NCBI GenBank assembly: GCA_947396885.1
Contig: OX377206.1
Location: 85,619,960-85,683,959 of the forward strand
Direction: 5' to 3'
DNA from: Heligmosomoides polygyrus polygyrus
Taxonomy: Eukaryota > Nematoda > Chromadorea > Rhabditida > Heligmosomidae
Length of the DNA stretch: 64,000 nt
Part shown: piece after piece, positions 57,450-64,000 of the stretch
Layout: each line of letters begins with the position of its first letter
Numbering within the stretch: position 1 is the first letter of the stretch
Position numbers and translations under genes: made by a program
Notes under the pieces: generated by a model
Databases searched by the model: none
What the model saw: only the letters and a program-made list of their open reading frames with translations
Told to the model about the DNA's origin: nothing

Positions 57450-57613
57450 GGGGCCGAGTTCATCAATGATTAACCCGTGGGTATAAGGGGTAGAATACCC
57501 ACGATGAAGCCTGTGTCTCTGTTTCTTATCTTACCTCTACCCCTTATACCCCACAAACCCGCGGGTCTAACCCCGACAAACCCGCGGGTTTTTTTGTTGA
57601 TGAATTCGGCCCC
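57450..57613. repeat. MITE nested in SINE, second GGGCCGAGTTCATCAA copy
   Basis: GGGGCCGAGTTCATCAATGA and GTTGATGAATTCGGCCCC are inverted ends. The interior matches 41376-41500 (GGGTAGAATACCCACGATGA) with an extra duplicated CCCGCGGGTT block. Confidence 0.8.
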
Positions 57614-57790
57614 TGGCCTTCCATCCGGGGTCGGTGAATTGGTATAGGGCTTCTCTGAAGAAGAAGGATAAAACGATGACTTGCCCATCCAGCTCACCAC
57701 AAATCATTGTGTACACCGAATAAGTGTTCAAGATACCTCCACGATTTGCTGCATAGGGACCGACTAGTGCCGATCTTCATCCTTTATATA

Positions 57791-59030
57791 ACTTACATTT
57801 GGAGAAAAAGTTTATCCAGATGTATGTGCCTAGATGTGAATTTGATTAAAGATATTCGCTTTGTTCGCATATCCCTCTACTCCATTCTTTCAATAATCTA
57901 TTAGTTTAGATTCCGGTAATTAGGAGAGGCTAAAACAGCATCATTAGAGGAATAGTTTTTAGGAAAATAGTGAAAGACTTTTTGGTTTTGGCTGCATCGC
58001 TACGTCATAAGCAATTCGAAGAAATCAAATTTTCAACTTGTGCATCCTTACCTACCGTAGAAGACAGTACGATCTAGCCGTGCTTTATCAATTGTCAAGT
58101 GGTATGTAACATCTTTATTTTCAGGAGTTTTATTCAAGAGTAGAAAATCCAGATTCTCAGAGCAAGAAGTAGTATAAGGTCTTTGTTTTTCGCTCACTGA
58201 ATCGGCGTTGAATTCCTGAGATTCTTCAAAAAAAAAATCAAAAAACACTGAGGCAATGTAAAAAAAAAACTAATCGACTGGTTTCTCCAGGAAGCTTGTT
58301 AGTTAAGGATCCTCTTACACAGTGTGTTTTATCTTCTGAATATTCCCAGTGTTACTTGTTCAGTGTGTTATGCTTCCTAGGCAGATCTCGCAGGACATTG
58401 CTTCAACGTCGTGCTGATAGAGCGCGGCGCCGCGTGCGGCATAGACGCGACGATCCGTCTCAGATATGTCTGGCGCCTTCAGCAGCTGCTCTACCAAGAC
58501 CCCCTTCATAAACATGTTTACCTATGAAGAAGGCTCTCGGTTTTTACAATGATCAATGGAAACGGTTGTTATGATAAGGCCAACGACGCAGGCATTCAAA
58601 TGACCGACGGAAGCACTGGCTGTCCTTTCGAGATTGTTGTACACTCGTTCGATCAATGTGCCATCAAATCAACAGAAACAGGTTGAGTGCATGGGAGAAC
58701 TAGACATCGACGATAACTGCTTTACTAGACAGTCGACATGGATAGACAGACGGCGATTCACTTGACCTCTCCCCATCCTGTCTATCGAAACAACTTTCGT
58801 CGCGTTTCCATCCATGACGCTTTTACGCTTATTCGGAAGGCACGGCGCAATTTAAAACCTGTCCTTCACAGGCAGCGTACTTTGCACGTACATATGTGTG
58901 CCTTTCGTTTCCGTTGCTCATTCATAACCCACTGTTTTTCTAACCGTCGTTCTGTCCGTGCTCCTGCAGATTCGTTCTGAGGAGTGCGTAACAAAGTCGA
59001 ATGTGGAGCTGGTTTCTCATCTGAAGGTTA
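57791..59030 (+). other. Intergenic with weak exon candidates
   Basis: 58970-59026 has a CTCCTGCAG acceptor and reads IRSEECVTKSNVELVSHLK over 19 complete codons, with a poor donor (GTTACT) four bases before a foldback element begins. An upstream open stretch (about 58393-58527) reads DATIRLRYVWRLQQLLYQD. No family recognised. Could be a gene broken by the insertion, or chance. Confidence 0.2.
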
Positions 59031-59340
59031 CTAACAAGGAAAGGTTCCCAACTCTAGCTGAGCTTTAGCGATGCTATTTTGACAGGGTGTAAGGCCCCGT
59101 GAGCAAAGTGCAGAACCACAGTTAGTTTTTGCTGAACGCGTTTTTAAAGACCTGAAAAGGAGGTCTGAAAGCGTGCGCGCAACTATCATTGACCCCTACG
59201 ACACCCTGCGAGATGTGCGTCGGCGGCGCAGTTGGTGGGAGTGCCGCCTCGAAGGAGCACACCAGTGGGTTTTGAGTTCGAGTCCGCGTACTGCCGATAT
59301 TTTTGCTTATATTAGTTTGTTGTTATTACGCTTTCTCATC
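59031..59340. repeat. Foldback element, left arm only (copy 3)
   Basis: Begins CTAACAAGGAAAGGTTCCCA and carries the tRNA-like block CGGCGGCGCAGTTGGTGGGA with TTTTGAGTTCGAGTCCGCG. It breaks off at TTACGCTTTCTCATC where the inverted flank starts. Confidence 0.75.
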
Positions 59341-59571
59341 ATCAAATACTAAAAGTGATCATTCGAATTTATCTAGGAACTTCGCCATGATTGAAGAGAA
59401 CAAGTTCGTTCCCAAATGTTTCGCGAACCATTTTCTAGTATTGTTCATGATGCGATTTCTGTAATAAACAGCCACTAATCCAAAGAAATGTTCCTCCATG
59501 TTTCACAAAAAAAGAATCTAGAATCTGTCATGCCAGTCCATTTGTCGAGGCACCCGACCACAGAGTTCAGA
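59341..59571. repeat. Inverted copy of the 54194-54430 flank
   Basis: TGATTGAAGAGAACAAGTTC, TCATGATGCGATTTCTGTAA and TTTGTCGAGGCACCCGACCA are the complement of 54194-54430. It joins directly to foldback copy 4. Confidence 0.8.
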
Positions 59572-60610
59572 CTAACAAGGAAAGGTTCCCAACTCAAGTG
59601 AGCTTTTGGGATGCTACTTTGACTGGGTGTAAAACTTTGTGTGCGGAATCCAGAATTACTGTTAGTTTTTGCTGAAAGCTCTTATAAACACCTGAAAAAA
59701 GAGGTGTGAAAACATGTGCGTAATACTCATCAACCCTTATGACACCCCACGAGACGTGCCTCGTTGGCGTAGTCGGTAGGAGTGCCGCCTCATAAAATCA
59801 CACCGGAGGGATTTTGAGTTCGAATCCGCGTACTGCCGCTGTTTTGCACATACTAGTTTGTTGTTATCACGCTTTCTCATGGTCACAGTAGTCAATTTTA
59901 GACCATCAATACTTACAACAGACCAAGGCTGTCTATTAGTGCCTTCATAAATGTTAGTTTTTTTTACAGTGCCTATCTGCACCATATCATTTCTCTGGAA
60001 ATAAAAAGTCCTGTCTTGCTCTTCCCTTTTAGTCAACAGCTATGGTACAAATCAAAGAAACAAGTAAAACACAAGCGCTTGTCACACCAACAGCATCTTA
60101 CCAATGGTAGTGAGGAGCAATCTTCTCCCTGGCATGTAACTATCACTTCTTCGTTGAACGCGTAATCTGTGGGTGTAGAGAAGGGTCCTGGGTGAACACT
60201 GATGTAACCAACTGCCACCACGAAAAAATAGCACATATGAAGGTGCAAATAAACAGCCTTGGTGTGTTATAAGCATTGATGGTCTAAAATTTACTAGTAT
60301 GATCATGAGAAAGCGTAATAAAAACAAACTAATATGTGCAAAAATATCGGCTGTATGCGAACTCGATCCCAAAAATCCGCCGCTGTGCTCCTGTGAGACG
60401 GCACTCCTACCAACTGCGCTACCGAGGTATATCCATGGGGTGTCGTAGAGGTTGATACTTGCGCGCACGCTTTCAGATCTCCTTTTCAGGTCTTTAAAAA
60501 AGCGTTTAGCAAAAATTGACTGCGGTTCTGGACTCCGTTCACAGGGCCCTACATCCTGTCAAAATATCGTCACAAAAGCTCACCTTGAGTTGGGAACCTT
60601 TCATTGTAAG
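59572..60610. repeat. Foldback element with tRNA-like arms, copy 4 (complete)
   Basis: Tips CTAACAAGGAAAGGTTCCCA and TTGGGAACCTTTCATTGTAAG. Arms carry CTCGTTGGCGTAGTCGGTAG with GAGTTCGAATCCGCG on the left and complements on the right. The core has a minus-strand open frame (60248-60033, 71 aa) with TCQGEDCSSLP and RCCWCDKRLC, related to the frame in copy 1. Confidence 0.8.
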
Positions 60611-60883
60611 TTGCGTCTTGTTCGAAAACAAGATACGTGGTTAGATTCAAACATTTGTGGAGCCTACTAACGAGTATGGCTATGTGCTCTTATGGTTAAA
60701 AAACAAAAAAGAATCATTTGCATAGTAGAAGTCTTTCGAGATGGCTGTAAAAAAACATCACAGACGGGTGGGGGAGGCGTATAAGTAAAAAGGATGTAAC
60801 AAGTTGACTTGAGACTAACGCAGGAGCTTCTAGAGGACAAAATGGGACCTAAACTGACAAAATACCCAAAAAATTACGTTGTT

Positions 60884-61006
60884 TCGCCGCGGTTGTAAAC
60901 AGTCAGAGTTACGTGTTCTACACTATGATAGATCCGGGTTGTAATGTGTCTGGAAGCGGTCTTGGACGCGTTCTACTGGGCGAAACGTCTTTACAACCGC
61001 GGCGAT
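60884..61006. repeat. Short inverted-repeat element
   Basis: TTTCGCCGCGGTTGTAAAC at the left and CTTTACAACCGCGGCG at the right are inverted; the GGGCGAAACG block precedes the right end. About 120 bp, no coding sequence. Confidence 0.6.
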
Positions 61007-61413
61007 TTGTTCGTTTTTTGTTCGTTTGTTCGATTTCTTGTTTGTTTGTTTTCTGGGGTTCTGTTTCGTCCTCTTGAGGTCGCTCTGTGAGTCTCATGTC
61101 AATTGGTTACATAATGTTTACTTATGTGCCTCCTCCCAGACTAGGATAGATCGCATCTGTCATTTTTTTGCTTTTTGTTTTGCGTTCACATTATTTACTG
61201 TAGGTGATTTACTAGTAGGTACTATTTACTCCTGGATCGGCCTGGTACTGCGTTGTAGTGGTAATGGGAAATTCAGCATTCTTCGATTAAGGTTAGACTA
61301 CAAGAACTATGTGCGGTAGATCCCGTCTATCTTGCGGCAACAAACTCCTTTATTCTGCCACATCATGACGTAATTATGCAGTACTGTCATAGATCAGACG
61401 TAGACATTTCGGG
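61007..61413. other. Low-complexity GTTTGTTC stretch and unassigned DNA
   Basis: 61007-61060 is a degenerate GTTTGTTC repeat. The 97-aa ORF over 61026-61319 is Phe/Leu-rich because of it and is not supported as a gene. Confidence 0.5.
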
Positions 61414-61695
61414 CACATGATAGCGCAGTAGGAGGAAGCGCCGCCTGTTGAGTACACCCCGTATAGAGGTTCTTGGTTCGAGTCACACCCAGAAAAACGG
61501 AGCCTTCTCTCCTCCGTGGTCGGCAAAATGGCATTGGACTTGTCTGGGAAGGATAACACACTGACTTGTCCATCGCTTGGCCACGGCAAATCATTGTATA
61601 GGCAAAATGCGTATTCAAATGGTTTCCACGATATCCCATAGAAGTACAGTGCTTGGCGCATCCCATGAAGGGGTTAACTAACGACGTCACCGTGA
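61414..61695 (+). mobile_element. tRNA-derived SINE
   Basis: GGCACATGATAGCGCAGTAG, AGGTTCTTGGTTCGAGTCAC, CGGCAAAATGGCATTGGACT and CGCATCCCATGAAGGGGTTA, ending CTAACGACGTCACC. Confidence 0.8.
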
Positions 61696-61861
61696 TGCCA
61701 CTTTGCCGACCACGGAGGAAAGAAGGCTCCTTAAAAGGCAATTGCTGCAAGTTGCTAGGGCTTTCTTCTATTAAATAGTTGACTACGGTGGCTTTTTCAG
61801 TCAATCTCTTGTCCTCTAATGTTTTCCCTTCACTTCAGATTTATTAGGTTTATTTAAGGAT

Positions 61862-62141
61862 AAAGGATAAATGGCGGCGCAATCCCTGTTAGGATGCGCC
61901 ACGAATTCTACGGGATGTCGTGGAGGCGATTTGAATGCGTATTTGGCCATACAATGACTTGCGGTGGCCAGGCGATGAACAAGTCAGCGCGTTATCCTTT
62001 CCAGACAGGTCTTGTACCAATTCACCGACTCCGGAGGGATGAAGCGCTTGGTTGGCCTGGGCGAAAAATCTGAACCAGGAACCTGGTATCGGGTGCACGC
62101 GGCAGCCGGTACATCCTCCGACTGTGCTACACGCGCCCCAA
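61862..62141 (-). mobile_element. tRNA-derived SINE, near full length
   Basis: Complement of the consensus: GGATGCGCCACGAATTCTAC, GGATGTCGTGGAGGCGATTT-like sequence, ACCAGGAACCTGGTATCGGG, and TGTGCTACACGCGCCCC at the head. The AAGGATAAAGGATAAA tail at 61856-61871 is the complement of the TTTATCC repeats. With 61414-61695 it forms a head-out inverted pair. Confidence 0.85.
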
Positions 62142-62475
62142 AATGCATATATGGACTTATACGGGCCATGCGAGTCTATCTAACAAGGTCTAACCCTCGA
62201 ATTTCTTCACTTCTTGTATTTGTAGTAGCCGTCCTTTTTCGATTAATTCGATCATAGTCTAGTCGAAATTTTCGAAAACCTTAGCTCTATGCTTGCTTCA
62301 GAAAAAGGTGTGGAAAATCCAACACTTGAACACATCATTGAAAAATCGAAAGAAGGTCGAAGTATTCCGTTTTCCAAAAAGTGGGCAGAACGATAACTGG
62401 TAGATGAGTCACTCAAATTTTGTGACTTTAAATCAGTTTCTTTAAGCCTCAATTGGCTGGTATCGAGGTTGTAAG

Positions 62476-62657
62476 CTGTCACAACGATGTCTTGTTGCGA
62501 TCAAAACTTCTAGCGCCAGGCGGGACTCGAACCCGCACCTCCCTCTGACCGGGCGGGAATTCTCTACGCCATTACACCACCGGCGCCGAGGGAGGTGCGG
62601 GTTCGAGTCCCGCCTGGCGCTAGAAGTTTTGATCGCAACAAGACATCGTTGTGACAG
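62476..62657. repeat. Perfect palindrome with 70-bp arms around a tRNA-like sequence
   Basis: Arm 62476-62545 is the exact reverse complement of 62588-62657; the loop is 62546-62587 (42 nt). Arms contain the tRNA B-box GGGTTCGAGTCCCGC and downstream sequence. No mismatch was found over 70 bp, so the structure is recent or maintained, or is an assembly artefact. Confidence 0.9.
62512..62586 (-). tRNA. tRNA-like sequence, isotype uncertain (possible pseudogene)
   Basis: On the minus strand GCGCCGG pairs with CTGGCGC (one G-U) as an acceptor stem. GCGGG-TTCGAGT-CCCGC makes a standard T arm and TGGTGTAATGG is a good A-box. The anticodon arm is poor (CCCGC against GAGGG, with C instead of T at position 33) and no D stem is convincing. 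A second copy of its 3' half, inverted, is the other arm of the palindrome. It may be a tRNA-derived repeat and not a working tRNA. Confidence 0.4.
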
Positions 62658-63309
62658 TTTGTGACTTTATTTTACGAAGGCGTGAGTATTCGAAAACTCT
62701 TCGTACAACCGAATAGTGTTGATCGTTTTTGATTCTCAGAATTCTGATAAGCACTTCGGAGCCGTCTCGGGCCGAAAGTGGCTTAAAATCTACAACTTTT
62801 AAAGAGCTAGTTACATTTCTCGTATCTCACACATGCATCCCAAAATACATGACTTTCTCAGGATCAAGATCGAAAATTAAACACGGGTAAAAATTAAAAA
62901 GGCGAAAGCATTTTGAACACTAAGATGGAGCATATTTTTGATTTAGCTTATTGAAAAATGTCTTTAAAGAAGCTAAATAAAACATTTTTCGAGGGCTTGT
63001 TGTCCAGAGCGACTAACATGAAAAGGAAGGACACTGGGAGGGTTTCTGGGAGGAAGTCGGCTGAATCTAATAGCAGTTCGTCTCTTCGAAGAGCCAGCTC
63101 ATGAAGGGCAGCATCATCTGCTGTGGGGCGCATCACGGTGACAGAGATAAAAGCGTGTGATTTTTATCTCTGCCTGCCACTGATGGAAAGCGTGTTTATC
63201 AATGGCTCGCAGTGTTGCCGGTTTAGCTCGTTGTTATTGTGGTTCCACCCGGAAAAACCCACTATATTTCAAGAATCAAGTACAGCATATACAACGAGAG
63301 GGATGAGTC
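62658..63309. other. Upstream region of the P450 gene
   Basis: No other coding sequence supported. A small minus-strand ORF (63136-62948) has no recognised match. The promoter of the P450 presumably lies here. Confidence 0.35.
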
Positions 63310-63925
63310 ATGATTGCCTTCATCGTAGCGATCTGTTTCATTATTTTTCTCCTGTGCAGGTTCGAATTTTCGGCCTTTTTCCGCGTTTTTCCGCCCAATT
63401 TTGCTGCGTTTAGGCGTCGTTCTGATCACCGCTTACTGCTCAGCTGTGGTTTTCCCGTTCTGCCGTCGAGAAACCTAATCACTGAGAATATTAGTCTCTT
63501 CCTGTCTCCGCTGGCCTACTACAATTTTGGCAAGCTCTCCAAGAGATATGGGCCGGTGTTCGGAGCCATGCAGGGCGGTGTTCCCACTATCGTCACCAGT
63601 GATGCGGACGTCATTCGAAGCATTTCACAGCTACATTTCGACTGTTTTCATGCCAAAATTGTAGAGTGGTATATATCCTTGACAAACTGAGTATTATTTT
63701 ATTTTATTTTATTTTATTTTTGTTTTTATCCTGATTTTTCCTAGTGTCATACTTTCTGAAACTGCTGAATTCCCCACAAATGTTATTCTTCCTTTTCAGC
63801 CGGTTCCACTTGATCCTGACCCGGTCTCCGATGAGAATGTCCACATGTTCGCCTCAAGGGGTGCTCGGTGGAAGAGAATGCGTTCAATAACCAGTGAAGC
63901 TATGTCTACCAAAAACATGAAAAGG
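63310..63925 (+). CDS. Cytochrome P450, N-terminal part (CYP3-clan, CYP13/CYP25-like), cut by window edge
   Basis: Exons 63310-63660 and 63800-63925 join in phase 0 (159 aa visible). The acceptor is TCCTTTTCAG and the next donor GTCAGT at 63926. A hydrophobic N-terminal segment (residues 1-16, IAFIVAICFIIFLLC) would anchor the enzyme in the ER membrane. GKLSKRYGPVFGAMQGG and VTSDADVIRSI match the start of the P450 fold. ENVHMFASRGARWKRMRS contains the C-helix W-x3-R (W141, R145) that contacts a heme propionate. The I-helix, ExxR and heme Cys lie beyond the window. Nematode CYP13/CYP25 enzymes are mono-oxygenases with mostly unknown substrates. The usual proline-rich hinge after the anchor is poorly preserved, so exon 1 could contain a missed intron or a different start. 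Confidence 0.8.
63688..63722. repeat. ATTTT simple repeat in P450 intron
   Basis: Six or so TTTTA units in the intron between the two visible P450 exons. Confidence 0.9.
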
Positions 63926-64000
63926 GTCAGTCATTTTCTAGACGATTAAAAGGACAAATCGTACTAGTATTTCTGGTTTTCTATTTAAATATTTATTTAT

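Larger units (their letters stand above)
57222..57790 (+). mobile_element. tRNA-derived SINE split by two MITE insertions
   Basis: SINE pieces: head GGCGCGTGGTAGCACCTTCG (57224 onward), AAGGTTCCTGGTTCG (57413-57427), TCCTGGCCAACCTG, then TGGCCTTCCATCCGGGGTCG (57614 onward) and CATCCTTTATA at the tail. Removing 57280-57410 and 57450-57613 restores the family order. Both insertions are therefore younger than the SINE. Confidence 0.8.

Noticed and set aside
1..64000. CRISPR arrays, operons or prokaryotic defence islands
   Set aside because: Regularly spaced identical repeats with unique spacers are absent, and the genes are intron-rich animal genes.

Overview
The window is nuclear DNA of a nematode, most likely a strongylid such as a hookworm. 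Its coding exons are short (52-351 bp, mostly about 100-150 bp), split by introns that end in TTTCAG-type acceptors and are swollen by transposons, while the proteins match conserved animal families. Species cannot be fixed from sequence alone. I see no bacterial, phage or CRISPR features.

Three genes can be read with confidence. (1) A plus-strand gene at 582-14167 has 15 exons and encodes 571 aa. It is the nematode orthologue of MTMR9 (mtm-9), a catalytically dead myotubularin with a GRAM domain and an HGGEGTD active-site loop. (2) A minus-strand gene at 30804-18310 has 15 exons and encodes 665 aa. It is the orthologue of WDR26/Gid7, the LisH-CTLH-WD40 subunit of the CTLH E3 ubiquitin ligase. 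(3) The first two exons of a cytochrome P450 lie at 63310-63925 and run off the right edge. The first two genes are convergent, separated by about 4.1 kb that holds a dead mariner and several small repeats. Nothing suggests the three genes work in one pathway.

The 32 kb between wdr-26 and the P450 is repeat-rich. It and the introns hold about 16 copies of a tRNA-derived SINE with a (TTTATCC)n tail, a 5'-truncated non-LTR retrotransposon, three inactive Tc1/mariner elements with TA target sites, and piggyBac-like TTAA MITEs. There are also several other MITE families, an AT-rich family built from TTCGAA palindromes, a foldback family with tRNA-like arms, and a 1-kb palindrome with a transposase remnant in its loop. 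Weak candidate exons occur at 42466-43600, 51564-52188 and 58970-59026; I do not recognise their products.

The most unusual items are a perfect 70-bp-arm palindrome built on a tRNA-like sequence (62476-62657), the foldback family whose core keeps a Cys-rich reading frame in two copies, and the TTCGAA family, one copy of which may supply a splice acceptor.
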